Of a DNA stretch of 64,000 nucleotides, positions 1-12,500 are shown one piece after another. Under the pieces are notes generated by a model, which made no database searches, was not told the origin of the DNA, and was given only the letters and a program-made list of their open reading frames with translations. This DNA is from Astropecten irregularis (Eukaryota; Echinodermata; Asteroidea; Paxillosida; Astropectinidae), in assembly GCA_963971285.1 (NCBI GenBank), contig OZ020251.1:6510001-6574000 (forward strand), read 5' to 3'. Position 1 is the stretch's first letter, and each line of letters begins with the position of its first letter. The position numbers and the translations under genes were made by a program.

Positions 1-3000
1 TATATCTCAGCGCGCTGTCAACTCCAATATTTGAAACTATCTTTGAAATCTGGCTGCTCATTTCTGGGGCAGACTGAGGAAACACAAAATTTCACGTGTC
101 TTTTTATTTTCAGTCTAGATCATAGATCTGAATTTTTTTAACCTGAAGTCGCCCTGCATAGCGAAATCTGTAATGATTTATAAATCATGTTATGGCGTTC
201 TACACTGTATGTGTATTATTATATGGCAGCGCGCTGTCAAATCCAATATTTGAAAACGATCTTTGAAATCTAGCTGCTCATTTCTGGGGCAGACTGAGGA
301 AAAACAAAATTACACTTGTCTTTTTATTTTCAGTGTACATCATAGATCTGAATTTTTGAACCTGACGTCGCCCTGCATAGCGAAATCTGTAATGATTTAT
401 AAATCATGTTATGACGTTCTACACTGTATGTGTATTATTATATGGCAGCGCGCTGTCAAATCCAATATTTGAAAACGATCTTTGAAATCTGGCTGGTCAT
501 TTCTTGGGCAAACTCAGGAAAAACAAAAATACACGTGTCTTTTTATTTTCAGTCTAGATCATAGATCTGAATTTTTGAACCTGAAGTCGCCCTGCGTAGC
601 GAAATCTGTAATGATTTATAAATCATGTTATGACGTTTTACACTGTTTGTGTATTATTATATCTCAGCGCGCTGTCAACTCCAATATTTGAAACTATCTT
701 TGAAATCTGGCTGCTCATTTCTGGGGCAGACTGAGGAAACACAAAATTGCACGTGTCTTTTTATTTTCAGTCTAGATCATAGATCTGAATTTTTTTAACC
801 TGAAGTCGCCCTGCATAGCGAAATCTGTAATGATTTATAAATCATGTTATGGCGTTCTACACTGTATGTGTATTATTATATGGCAGCGCGCTGTCAAATC
901 CAATATTTGAAAACGATCTTTGAAATCTAGCTGCTCATTTCTGGGGCAGACTGAGGAAAAACAAAATTACACTTGTCTTTTTATTTTCAGTGTACATCAT
1001 AGATCTGAATTTTTGAACCTGACGTCGCCCTGCATAGCGAAATCTGTAATGATTTATAAATCATGTTATGACGTTCTACACTGTATGTGTATTATTATAT
1101 GGCAGCGCGCTGTCAAATCCAATATTTGAAAACTATCTTTGAAATCTGGATGCTCATTTCTGGGGCAGACTGAGGAAAAACAAAATTACACATGTCTTTT
1201 TATTTTCTGTCTAGATCATAGATCTGAATTTTTGAACCTGAAGTCGCCCTGCGTAGCGAAATCTGTAATGATTTATAAATCATGTTATGACGTTCTACAC
1301 TGTATGTGTATTATTATATGGCAGCGCGCTGTCAAATCCAATATTTGAAAACGATCTTTGAAATCTGGCTGGTCATTTCTTGGGCAAACTCAGGAAAAAC
1401 AAAAATACACGTGTCTTTTTATTTTCAGTCTAGAGCATAGATCTGAATTTTTGAACCTGAAGTCGCCCTGCGTAGCGAAATCTGTAATGATTTATAAATC
1501 ATGTTATGACGTTTTACACTGTTTGTGTATTATTATATCTCAGCGCGCTGTCAACTCCAATATTTGAAACTATCTTTGAAATCTGGCTGCTCATTTCTGG
1601 GGCAGACTGAGGAAACACAAAATTGCACGTGTCTTTTTATTTTCAGTCTAGATCATAGATCTGAATTTTTTTAACCTGAAGTCGCCCTGCATAGCGAAAT
1701 CTGTAATGATTTATAAATCATGTTATGGCGTTCTACACTGTATGTGTATTATTATATGGCAGCGCGCTGTCAAATCCAATATTTGAAAACGATCTTTGAA
1801 ATCTAGCTGCTCATTTCTGGGGCAGACTGAGGAAAAACAAAATTACACTTGTCTTTTTATTTTCAGTGTACATCATAGATCTGAATTTTTGAACCTGACG
1901 TCGCCCTGCATAGCGAAATCTGTAATGATTTATAAATCATGTTATGACGTTCTACACTGTATGTGTATTATTATATGGCAGCGCGCTGTCAAATCCAATA
2001 TTTGAAAACTATCTTTGAAATCTGGATGCTCATTTCTGGGGCAGACTGAGGAAAAACAAAATTACACATGTCTTTTTATTTTCTGTCTAGATCATAGATC
2101 TGAATTTTTGAACCTGAAGTCGCCCTGCGTAGCGAAATCTGTAATGATTTATAAATCATGTTATGACGTTCTACACTGTATGTGTATTATTATATGGCAG
2201 CGCGCTGTCAAATCCAATATTTGAAAACGATCTTTGAAATCTGGCTGGTCATTTCTTGGGCAAACTCAGGAAAAACAAAAATACACGTGTCTTTTTATTT
2301 TCAGTCTAGATCATAGATCTGAATTTTTGAACCTGAAGTCGCCCTGCGTAGCGAAATCTGTAATGATTTATAAATCATGTTATGACGTTTTACACTGTTT
2401 GTGTATTATTATATGGCAGCGCGCTGTCAACTCCAATATTTGAAACTATCTTTGAAATCTGGCTGCTCATTTCTGGGGCAGACTGAGGAAACACAAAATT
2501 GCACGTGTCTTTTTATTTTCAGTCTAGATCATAGATCTGAATTTTTTTAACCTGAAGTCGCCCTGCATAGCGAAATCTGTAATGATTTATAAATCATGTT
2601 ATGGCGTTCTACACTGTATGTGTATTATTATATGGCAGCGCGCTGTCAAATCCAATATTTGAAAACGATCTTTGAAATCTAGCTGCTCATTTCTGGGGCA
2701 GACTGAGGAAAAACAAAATTACACTTGTCTTTTTATTTTCAGTGTACATCATAGATCTCAATTTTTGAACCTGACGTCGCCCTGCATAGCGAAATCTGTA
2801 ATGATTTATAAATCATGTTATGACGTTCTACACTGTATGTGTATTATTATATGGCAGCGCGCTGTCAAATCCAATATTTGGAAACGATCTTTGAAATCTG
2901 GATGCTCATTTCTGGGGCAGACTGAGGAAAAACAAAATTACACATGTCTTTTTATTTTCTGTCTAGATCATAGATCTGAATTTTTGAACCTGAAGTCGCC

Positions 3001-3114
3001 CTGCATAGCGAAATCTGTAATGATTTATAAATCATGTTATGACGTTCTACACTGTAGGCCTATGTGTATTATTATATGGCAGCGCGCTGTCAAATCCAAT
3101 ATTTGAAACTATCT
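1..3114 (+). repeat. Spacer-free four-monomer HOR, 876 bp period
   Basis: Monomers start at 43, 263, 482, 700, 920, 1139, 1358, 1576, 1796, 2015, 2234, 2452, 2672 and 2891. From 700 the order A', A (CTAGCTGC), A (CTGGATGC), A (CTGGCTGG) repeats every 876 bp. The first unit (43-699) lacks the CTGGATGC monomer and is 657 bp. The monomer at 2891 has a 6 bp insertion creating TAGGCCTA near 3056-3062, and the one at 2672 has TTTGGAAAC in place of TTTGAAAAC. No spacer occurs in this part. Confidence 0.93.
2452..2671 (+). repeat. Representative class A' monomer (220 bp)
   Basis: A' differs from A by GAAACACAAAATTGCACG, a run of seven T before AACCTG that replaces five T plus G, and GGCG in place of GACG after the 16 bp palindrome. 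The T-run breaks the open frame found in A. The monomer in front usually ends in AACTCCAATATTTGAAACTATC, one base shorter than A, so the two together keep a 438 bp dimer length. Examples start at 43, 700, 1576, 2452, 4632, 7780, 10928, 15276, 17996, 21285, 22366, 24654 and 28818. Confidence 0.9.
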
Positions 3115-5062
3115 TTGAAATCTGGCTGCTCATTTCTGGGGCAGACTGAGGAAAAACAAAATTACACGTGTCTTTTTATTTCATTCTAGATCATAGATCT
3201 AAATTTTTGAACCTGAAGTCGCCCTGCATAGCGAAATCTGTAATGATTTATAAATCATGTTATTGCGTTCTACACTGTATGTGTATTATTATATGGCAGC
3301 GCGCTGTCAAATCCAATATTTGAAAACGATCTTTGAAATCTGGCTGCTCATTTCTGGGGCAGACTGAGGAAAAACAATTTTACATGTGTCTTTTTATTTC
3401 CAGTCTAAATCATAGATCTGAATTTTTGAACCTGAAGTCGCCCTGCATAGCGAAATCTGTAATGTTTTACATATCATACCATACCGGTTTACACTGTATG
3501 TGTATGCCAGCACTCAGTCTAATTCTATATTTTGAAGACGATCTTTGGAATCTGGCTGGTCATTTCTTGGGCAAACTCAGGAAAAACAAAAATACACGTG
3601 TCTTTTTATTTCCAGTCTAGATCATAGATCTGAATTTTTGAACCTGAAGTCGCCCTGCATAGCGAAATCTGTAATGATTTATGAATCATGTTATGACGTT
3701 CTACACTGTATGTTTATTATTATATGGCAGCGCGCTGTCAAATCCAATATTTGAAAACGATCTTTGAAATCTGGCTGCTCATTTCTGGGGCAGACTGAGG
3801 AAAAACAAAATTACACGTGTCTTTTTATTTTCAGTGTAGATCATAGATCTAAATTTTTGAACCTGAAGTCGCCCTGCATAGCGAAATCTGTAATGATTTA
3901 TAAATCATGTTATTGCGTTCTACACTGTATGTGTATTATTATATGGCAGCGCGCTTTCAAATCCAATATTTGAAAACGATCTTTGAAATCTGGCTGCTCA
4001 TTTCTGGGGCAGACTGGGGAAAAACAATTTTACATGTGTCTTTTTATTTCCAGTCTAGATCATAGATCTGAATTTTTGAACCTGAAGTCGCCCTGCAGAG
4101 CGAAATCTGTAATGTTTTACATATCATACCATACCGGTTTACACTGTATGTGTATGCCAGCACTCAGTCTAATTCTATATTTTAAAGACGATCTTTGGAA
4201 TCTGGCTGGTCATTTCTTGGGCAAACTCAGGAAAAACAAAAATACACGTGTCTTTTTATTTTCAGTCTAGATCATAGATCTGAATTTTTGAACCTGAAGT
4301 CGCCCTGCATAGCGAAATCTGTAATGATTCATGAATCATGTTATGACGTTCTACACTGTATGTTTATTATTATATGGCAGCGCGCTGTCAAATCCAATAT
4401 TTGAAAACGATCTTTGAAATCTGGCTGCTCATTTCTGGGGCAGACTGAGGAAAAACAAAATTACACGTGTCTTTTTATTTTCAGTCTAGATCATAGATGT
4501 GAATTTTTGAGCCTGAAGTCGCGCTGCGTAGCGAAATCTGTAATGATTTATAAATCATGTTATGACGTTCTACACTGTTTGTGTATTATTATATGGCAGC
4601 GCGCTGTCAACTCCAATATTTGAAACTATCTTTGAAATCTGGCTGCTCATTTCTGGGGCAGACTGAGGAAACACAAAATTGCAGGTGTCTTTTTATTTTC
4701 AGTCTAGATCATAGATCTGAATTTTGTTAACCTGAAGTCGCCCTGCATAGCGAAATCTGTAATGATTTATAAATCATGTTATGGCGTTCTACACTGTATG
4801 TGTATTATTATATGGCAGCGCGCTGTCAAATCCAATATTTGAAAACGATCTTTGAAATCTGACTGCTCATTTCTGGGGCAGACTGAGGAAAAAAAAATTA
4901 CAAGTGTCTTTTTATTTTCAGTCTAGATCATAGATCTGAATTTTTGAACCTGAAGTCGCCCTGCATAGCGAAATCTGTAATGTTTTACATATCATACCAT
5001 ACCGGTTTACACTGTATGTGTATGCCAGCACTCAGTCTAATTCTATATTTTGAAGACGATCT

Positions 5063-5274
5063 TTGGAATCTGGCTGGTCATTTCTTGGGCAAACTCAGGA
5101 AAAACAAAATTACACGTGTCTTTTTATTTTCAGTCTAGATCATAGATCTGAATTTTTGAACCTGAAGTCGCCCTGCATAGCGAAACCTGTAATGTTTTAT
5201 ATATCATGTTATGACGTTCTACACTGTATGTGTATGCCAGCATTCAGTCTAATTCTATATTTTGAAGACGATCT
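5063..5274 (+). repeat. Representative class C monomer (212 bp)
   Basis: This is an intermediate class. It has the ATATCATGTTATGACGTTC middle of class A joined to the GCCAGCATTCAGTCTAATTC tail of class B. It lies directly before a class D monomer in every 3148 bp unit and in the 2932/3727 bp units (5063, 8211, 11359, 13208, 15927, 18859, 22586). The chimeric look suggests origin by exchange between A and B; the direction cannot be told from one window. Confidence 0.8.
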
Positions 5275-5486
5275 TTGAAATCTGCCTTCTCATTTCTCGG
5301 GCAAACTCAGGAAAAACAAAATTACACGTGTCTTTTATTTTCAGTGTAGGTCATAGATCTGAATTGCTGAACCTGAAGTCGCTCTGCGTAGCGAAATCTG
5401 TAATGATTTATTATATCATGTTATTACGTTCTACACTGTATGTGTATTATATGTGGCAGTCTAATTTTATATTTTGAACACGATCT
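5275..5486 (+). repeat. Representative class D monomer (212 bp)
   Basis: Class D carries CTGCCTTCTCATTTCTCGGG, GTGTAGGTCATAGATC, GAATTGCTGAACC, and a tail TATTATATGTGGCAGTCTAA. It comes immediately before class E and so marks the approach to a spacer. In later units (for example 16139-16351) it is 213 bp and has CTGCCTGC. From about 25 kb on, a second version (D') with CATACCGAAATCTGTAATAA takes the same place before the beta-type spacers. Confidence 0.85.
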
Positions 5487-5655
5487 TTGAATTCTGGCTG
5501 CTCAATTATGGGGCAAACTGAGGAAAATTCCAATTGCACTTGTCTTTTTATTTTCAGTCTATATCAGCGATCTTAATTTCTAATCCTGAAGTCCCCCTGC
5601 GAAGCAAAATCTGTAATGATTTATATATCATGATATTACGCTCAACACTGTATGA
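5487..5655 (+). repeat. Representative class E monomer, broken by the spacer
   Basis: This is the most diverged monomer: TTGAATTCTGGCTGCTCAAT, GAGGAAAATTCCAATTGCAC, ATCAGCGATCTTAATTTC, AGTCCCCCTGCGAAGC. Similarity to class A holds up to CACTGTATG and then gives way to spacer sequence. Similarity to class A resumes after the spacer at TTTGCGTATCATTATATATG and GACAGC. E is therefore one monomer split by an insertion. The same arrangement is seen at all 25 spacers. Confidence 0.88.
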
Positions 5656-6204
5656 GTGTTATATTTAGAATACTAAACTCAATGAAATATTATAAGTGAT
5701 TCACACTGAAGTGTCGATTTTACGAAGCCCGAGGATCGATCGTACCCCCATCGTATCCTACGTAGGGATGCAAGGCATAATTCATAGGTCATACGACTAA
5801 TAGTTTGAGGTTACTGCAGTCCCACTTATTGGGCCGTTAGAATTATTTTTTTCACGATTTTTTATTTCGTCCTTCGCACTAACGTCCCACGCTAAGCAAT
5901 GCAGTAAAACATAAAATCATAAACCGATCACCTAAAAAATGTCTGAAATCAATTGAAAACATTCCACCTCCCCCTAAAAAAATCCTAACGCGCTTTAGCA
6001 ATGAGCCCGTGTACAAACCATATTACGAAGGCTGGGATCTTGACCATAATTCACTGACTATCCCAGACGACTGGCTCATGCCATGCTTATAGGCAAGCCC
6101 ATAGAGCCTGCGTGAAAAAGAAATGAGTTGTGACATGAAATGGTCCTGGATTATGTTTGTCATAGTCAGTTAGATGCGGTCTCGTTTCCAACTTCGTGCA
6201 TAAG
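5656..6204. repeat. Spacer S1 (549 bp, ancestral-looking subtype)
   Basis: First non-monomeric spacer. It is not similar to any monomer class and has no long open frame on either strand. Recognisable blocks: TTTAGAATACTAAACTCAAT near the left end, GATCGATC (5734-5741), the perfect palindrome CCTACGTAGG (5757-5766), CTCCCCCTAAAAAAATCC, and TTCGTGCATAAG at the right end. Marks of this copy: CACACTGAAG, GAAGCCCGAGG, GACTATCCCAG, and a private CTCGTTTCC where all others have CTAG or GTAG. Origin unknown. A degenerate mobile element captured by the satellite is possible. Confidence 0.9.
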
Positions 6205-8803
6205 TTTGCGTATCATTATATATGACAGCCCGCGGTCAAATCCTATATTTTGAACACGATCTTTGAAATCTGGCTGCTCATTTCTTGGGCAGACTGAGGA
6301 AAAACAAAATTACACGTGTCTTTTTATTGTCAGTGTAGATCATAGATCTGAATTTTTGAACCTGAAGTCGCCCTGCATAGCGAAATCTGTAATGATTTAT
6401 AAATCATGTTATTGCGTTCTACACTGTATGTGTATTATTATATGGCAGCGAGCTGTCAAATCCAATATTTGAAAACGATCTTTGAAATCTGGCTGCTCAT
6501 TTCTGGGGCAGACTGAGGAAAAACAAATTTACATGTGTCTTTTTATTTCCAGTCTAGATCATAGATCTGAGTTTTTGAACCTGAAGTCGCCCTGCATAGC
6601 GAAATCTGTAATGTTTTACATATCATACCATGCCGGTTTACACTGTATGTGTATGCCAGCACTCAGTCTAATTCTATATTTTGAAGACGATCTTTGGAAT
6701 CTGGCTGGTCATTTCTTGGGCAAACTCAGGAAAAACAAAAATACACGTGTCTTTTTATTTTCAGTCTAGATCATAGATCTGAATTTTTGAACCTGAAGTC
6801 GCCCTGCATATCGAAATCTGTAATGATTTATAAATCATGTTATGACGTTCTACACTGTATGTTTATTATTATATGGCAGCGCGCTGTCAAATCCAATATT
6901 TGAAAACGATCTTTGAAATCTGGCTGCTCATTTCTGGGGCAGACTGAGGAAAAACAAAATTACACGTGTCTTTTTATTTTCAGTCTAGATCATAGATTTG
7001 AATTTTTGAACCTGAAGTCGCCCTGCGTAGCGAAATCTGTAATGATTTATAAATCATGTTATGACGTTCTACACTGTTAGTGTATTATTATATGGCAGCG
7101 CGCTGTCAACTCCAATATTTGAAACTATCTTTGAAATCTGGCTGCTCATTTCTGGGGCAGACTGAGGAAAAACAAATTTACATGTGTCTTTTTATTTCCA
7201 GTCTAGATCATAGATCTGAATTTTTGAACCTGAAGTCGCCCTGCAGAGCGAAATCTGTAATGTTTTACATATCATACCATACCGGTTTACACTGTATGTG
7301 TATGCCAGCACTCAGTCTAATTCTATATTTTGAAGACGATCTTTGGAATCTGGCTGGTCATTTCTTGGGCAAACTCAGGAAAAACAAAAATACACGTGTC
7401 TTTTTATTTTCAGTCTAGATCATAGATCTGAATTTTTGAACCTGAAGTCGCCCTGCATAGCGAAATCTGTAATGATTTATGAATCATGTTATGACGTTCT
7501 ACACTGTATGTTTATTATTATATGGCAGCGCGCTGTCAAATCCAATATTTGAAAACGATCTTTGAAATCTGGCTGCTCATTTCTGGGGCAGACTGAGGAA
7601 AAACAAAATTACACGTGTCTTTTTATTTTCAGTCTAGATCATAGATGTGAATTTTTGAGCCTGAAGTCGCGCTGCGTAGCGAAATCTGTAATGATTTATA
7701 AATCATGTTATGACGTTCTACACTGTTTGTGTATTATTATATGGCAGCGCGCTGTCAACTCCAATATTTGAAACTATCTTTGAAATCTGGCTGCTCATTT
7801 CTGGGGCAGACTGAGGAAACACAAAATTGCAGGTGTCTTTTTATTTTCAGTCTAGATCATAGATCTGAATTTTGTTAACCTGAAGTCGCCCTGCATAGCG
7901 AAATCTGTAATGATTTATAAATCATGTTATGGCGTTCTACACTGTATGTGTATTATTATATGGCAGCGCGCTGTCAAATCCAATATTTGAAAACGATCTT
8001 TGAAATCTGACTGCTCATTTCTGGGGCAGACTGAGGAAAAAAAAATTACAAGTGTCTTTTTATTTTCAGTCTAGATCATAGATCTGAATTTTTGAACCTG
8101 AAGTCGCCCTGCATAGCGAAATCTGTAATGTTTTACATATCATACCATACCGGTTTACACTGTATGTGTATGCCAGCACTCAGTCTAATTCTATATTTTG
8201 AAGACGATCTTTGGAATCTGGCTGGTCATTTCTTGGGCAAACTCAGGAAAAACAAAATTACACGTGTCTTTTTATTTTCAGTCTAGATCATAGATCTGAA
8301 TTTTTGAACCTGAAGTCGCCCTGCATAGCGAAACCTGTAATGTTTTATATATCATGTTATGACGTTCTACACTGTATGTGTATGCCAGCATTCAGTCTAA
8401 TTCTATATTTTGAAGACGATCTTTGAAATCTGCCTTCTCATTTCTCGGGCAAACTCAGGAAAAACAAAATTACACGTGTCTTTTATTTTCAGTGTAGGTC
8501 ATAGATCTGAATTGCTGAACCTGAAGTCGCTCTGCGTAGCGAAATCTGTAATGATTTATTATATCATGTTATTACGTTCTACACTGTATGTGTATTATAT
8601 GTGGCAGTCTAATTTTATATTTTGAACACGATCTTTGAATTCTGGCTGCTCAATTATGGGGCAAACTGAGGAAAATTCCAATTGCACTTGTCTTTTTATT
8701 TTCAGTCTATATCAGCGATCTTAATTTCTAATCCTGAAGTCCCCCTGCGAAGCAAAATCTGTAATGATTTATATATCATGATATTACGCTCAACACTGTA
8801 TGA
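6205..8803 (+). repeat. Monomer run between S1 and S2 (12 monomers)
   Basis: Starts: 6263, 6482 (B), 6694, 6913, 7131 (B), 7343, 7562, 7780 (A'), 8000 (B), 8211 (C), 8423 (D), 8635 (E). The first monomer carries ATTGTCAGTGTAGATC, a mark of the monomer just after many spacers. The monomer at 6694 has CATATCGAAATC and the one at 7562 has ATAGATGTGAATTTTTGAGC; both marks recur 3148 bp on. Confidence 0.9.
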
Positions 8804-9352
8804 GTGTTATATTTAGAATACTAAACTCAATGAAATATTATAAGTGATTCACACTGAAGTGTCGATTTTACGAAGCCCGAGGATCGATCGTACCCCCATC
8901 GTATCCTACGTAGGGATGCAAGGCATAATTCATAGGTCATACGACTAATAGTTTGAGGTTACTGCAGTCCCACTTATTGGGCCGTTAGAATTATTTTTTT
9001 CACGATTTTTTATTTCGTCCTTCGCACTAACGTCCCACGCTAAGCAATGCAGTAAAACATAAAATCATAAACCGATCACCTAAAAAATGTCTGAAATCAA
9101 TTGAAAACATTCCACCTCCCCCTAAAAAAATCCTAACGCGCTTTAGCAATGAGCCCGTGTACAAACCATATTACGAAGGCTGGGATCTTGACCATAATTC
9201 ACTGACTATCCCAGACGACTGGCTCATGCCATGCTTATAGGCAAGCCCATAGAGCCTGCGTGAAAAAGAAATGAGTTGTGACATGAAATGGTCCTGGATT
9301 ATGTTTGTCATAGTCAGTTAGATGCGGTCTAGTTTCCAACTTCGTGCATAAG
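8804..9352. repeat. Spacer S2 (549 bp)
   Basis: Near-identical to S1, offset 3148. The right part reads CTAGTTTCCAACTTCG and TTTGTGTATC, where S1 has CTCG and TTTGCGTATC. Confidence 0.9.
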
Positions 9353-11951
9353 TTTGTGTATCATTATATATGACAGCCCGCGGTCAAATCCTATATTTTG
9401 AACACGATCTTTGAAATCTGGCTGCTCATTTCTTGGGCAGACTGAGGAAAAACAAAATTACACGTGTCTTTTTATTGTCAGTGTAGATCATAGATCTGAA
9501 TTTTTGAACCTGAAGTCGCCCTGCATAGCGAAATCTGTAATGATTTATAAATCATGTTATTGCGTTCTACACTGTATGTGTATTATTATATGGCAGCGAG
9601 CTGTCAAATCCAATATTTGAAAACGATCTTTGAAATCTGGCTGCTCATTTCTGGGGCAGACTGAGGAAAAACAAATTTACATGTGTCTTTTTATTTCCAG
9701 TCTAGATCATAGATCTGAGTTTTTGAACCTGAAGTCGCCCTGCATAGCGAAATCTGTAATGTTTTACATATCATACCATGCCGGTTTACACTGTATGTGT
9801 ATGCCAGCACTCAGTCTAATTCTATATTTTGAAGACGATCTTTGGAATCTGGCTGGTCATTTCTTGGGCAAACTCAGGAAAAACAAAAATACACGTGTCT
9901 TTTTATTTTCAGTCTAGATCATAGATCTGAATTTTTGAACCTGAAGTCGCCCTGCATATCGAAATCTGTAATGATTTATAAATCATGTTATGACGTTCTA
10001 CACTGTATGTTTATTATTATATGGCAGCGCGCTGTCAAATCCAATATTTGAAAACGATCTTTGAAATCTGGCTGCTCATTTCTGGGGCAGACTGAGGAAA
10101 AACAAAATTACACGTGTCTTTTTATTTTCAGTCTAGATCATAGATTTGAATTTTTGAACCTGAAGTCGCCCTGCGTAGCGAAATCTGTAATGATTTATAA
10201 ATCATGTTATGACGTTCTACACTGTTAGTGTATTATTATATGGCAGCGCGCTGTCAACTCCAATATTTGAAACTATCTTTGAAATCTGGCTGCTCATTTC
10301 TGGGGCAGACTGAGGAAAAACAAATTTACATGTGTCTTTTTATTTCCAGTCTAGATCATAGATCTGAATTTTTGAACCTGAAGTCGCCCTGCAGAGCGAA
10401 ATCTGTAATGTTTTACATATCATACCATACCGGTTTACACTGTATGTGTATGCCAGCACTCAGTCTAATTCTATATTTTGAAGACGATCTTTGGAATCTG
10501 GCTGGTCATTTCTTGGGCAAACTCAGGAAAAACAAAAATACACGTGTCTTTTTATTTTCAGTCTAGATCATAGATCTGAATTTTTGAACCTGAAGTCGCC
10601 CTGCATAGCGAAATCTGTAATGATTTATGAATCATGTTATGACGTTCTACACTGTATGTTTATTATTATATGGCAGCGCGCTGTCAAATCCAATATTTGA
10701 AAACGATCTTTGAAATCTGGCTGCTCATTTCTGGGGCAGACTGAGGAAAAACAAAATTACACGTGTCTTTTTATTTTCAGTCTAGATCATAGATGTGAAT
10801 TTTTGAGCCTGAAGTCGCGCTGCGTAGCGAAATCTGTAATGATTTATAAATCATGTTATGACGTTCTACACTGTTTGTGTATTATTATATGGCAGCGCGC
10901 TGTCAACTCCAATATTTGAAACTATCTTTGAAATCTGGCTGCTCATTTCTGGGGCAGACTGAGGAAACACAAAATTGCAGGTGTCTTTTTATTTTCAGTC
11001 TAGATCATAGATCTGAATTTTGTTAACCTGAAGTCGCCCTGCATAGCGAAATCTGTAATGATTTATAAATCATGTTATGGCGTTCTACACTGTATGTGTA
11101 TTATTATATGGCAGCGCGCTGTCAAATCCAATATTTGAAAACGATCTTTGAAATCTGACTGCTCATTTCTGGGGCAGACTGAGGAAAAAAAAATTACAAG
11201 TGTCTTTTTATTTTCAGTCTAGATCATAGATCTGAATTTTTGAACCTGAAGTCGCCCTGCATAGCGAAATCTGTAATGTTTTACATATCATACCATACCG
11301 GTTTACACTGTATGTGTATGCCAGCACTCAGTCTAATTCTATATTTTGAAGACGATCTTTGGAATCTGGCTGGTCATTTCTTGGGCAAACTCAGGAAAAA
11401 CAAAATTACACGTGTCTTTTTATTTTCAGTCTAGATCATAGATCTGAATTTTTGAACCTGAAGTCGCCCTGCATAGCGAAACCTGTAATGTTTTATATAT
11501 CATGTTATGACGTTCTACACTGTATGTGTATGCCAGCATTCAGTCTAATTCTATATTTTGAAGACGATCTTTGAAATCTGCCTTCTCATTTCTCGGGCAA
11601 ACTCAGGAAAAACAAAATTACACGTGTCTTTTATTTTCAGTGTAGGTCATAGATCTGAATTGCTGAACCTGAAGTCGCTCTGCGTAGCGAAATCTGTAAT
11701 GATTTATTATATCATGTTATTACGTTCTACACTGTATGTGTATTATATGTGGCAGTCTAATTTTATATTTTGAACACGATCTTTGAATTCTGGCTGCTCA
11801 ATTATGGGGCAAACTGAGGAAAATTCCAATTGCACTTGTCTTTTTATTTTCAGTCTATATCAGCGATCTTAATTTCTAATCCTGAAGTCCCCCTGCGAAG
11901 CAAAATCTGTAATGATTTATATATCATGATATTACGCTCAACACTGTATGA
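9353..11951 (+). repeat. Monomer run between S2 and S3 (12 monomers)
   Basis: Starts: 9411, 9630 (B), 9842, 10061, 10279 (B), 10491, 10710, 10928 (A'), 11148 (B), 11359 (C), 11571 (D), 11783 (E). It matches the preceding run almost base for base at an offset of 3148. Confidence 0.9.
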
Positions 11952-12500
11952 GTGTTATATTTAGAATACTAAACTCAATGAAATATTATAAGTGATTCAC
12001 ACTGAAGTGTCGATTTTACGAAGCCCGAGGATCGATCGTACCCCCATCGTATCCTACGTAGGGATGCAAGGCATAATTCATAGGTCATACGACTAATAGT
12101 TTGAGGTTACTGCAGTCCCACTTATTGGGCCGTTAGAATTATTTTTTTCACGATTTTTTATTTCGTCCTTCGCACTAACGTCCCACGCTAAGCAATGCAG
12201 TAAAACATAAAATCATAAACCGATCACCTAAAAAATGTCTGAAATCAATTGAAAACATTCCACCTCCCCCTAAAAAAATCCTAACGCGCTTTAGCAATGA
12301 GCCCGTGTACAAACCATATTACGAAGGCTGGGATCTTGACCATAATTCACTGACTATCCCAGACGACTGGCTCATGCCATGCTTATAGGCAAGCCCATAG
12401 AGCCTGCGTGAAAAAGAAATGAGTTGTGACATGAAATGGTCCTGGATTATGTTTGTCATAGTCAGTTAGATGCGGTCTAGTTTCCAACTTCGTGCATAAG
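11952..12500. repeat. Spacer S3 (549 bp)
   Basis: Same subtype as S1 and S2 (CACTGAAG, CCCGAGG, ACTATCCCAG), offset 3148 from S2. Confidence 0.9.

Larger units (their letters stand above)
3115..5486 (+). repeat. Transitional monomer run before the first spacer
   Basis: Monomer starts are 3115, 3333 (B), 3545, 3764, 3983 (B), 4195, 4414, 4632 (A'), 4852 (B, 211 bp), 5063 (C) and 5275 (D). The 3333-3982 and 3983-4631 stretches are similar trimers (B, B-follower, A). The part from about 4040 onward matches bases 3148 further on, so the 3148 bp HOR begins inside this run. Confidence 0.88.

Noticed and set aside
5656..6204. Spacer as a 5S, snRNA, tRNA or histone gene cluster unit or rDNA intergenic spacer
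   Set aside because: I recognise no conserved RNA gene sequence or histone frame in the spacer on either strand, and no rRNA gene occurs anywhere in 64 kb.
5990..6204. Spacer right end as a Helitron 3' end (GGTCTAG with upstream hairpin)
   Set aside because: CTAG lies about 20 bp inside the spacer edge, the copy at S1 has CTCG, and I could not find a good hairpin directly upstream.
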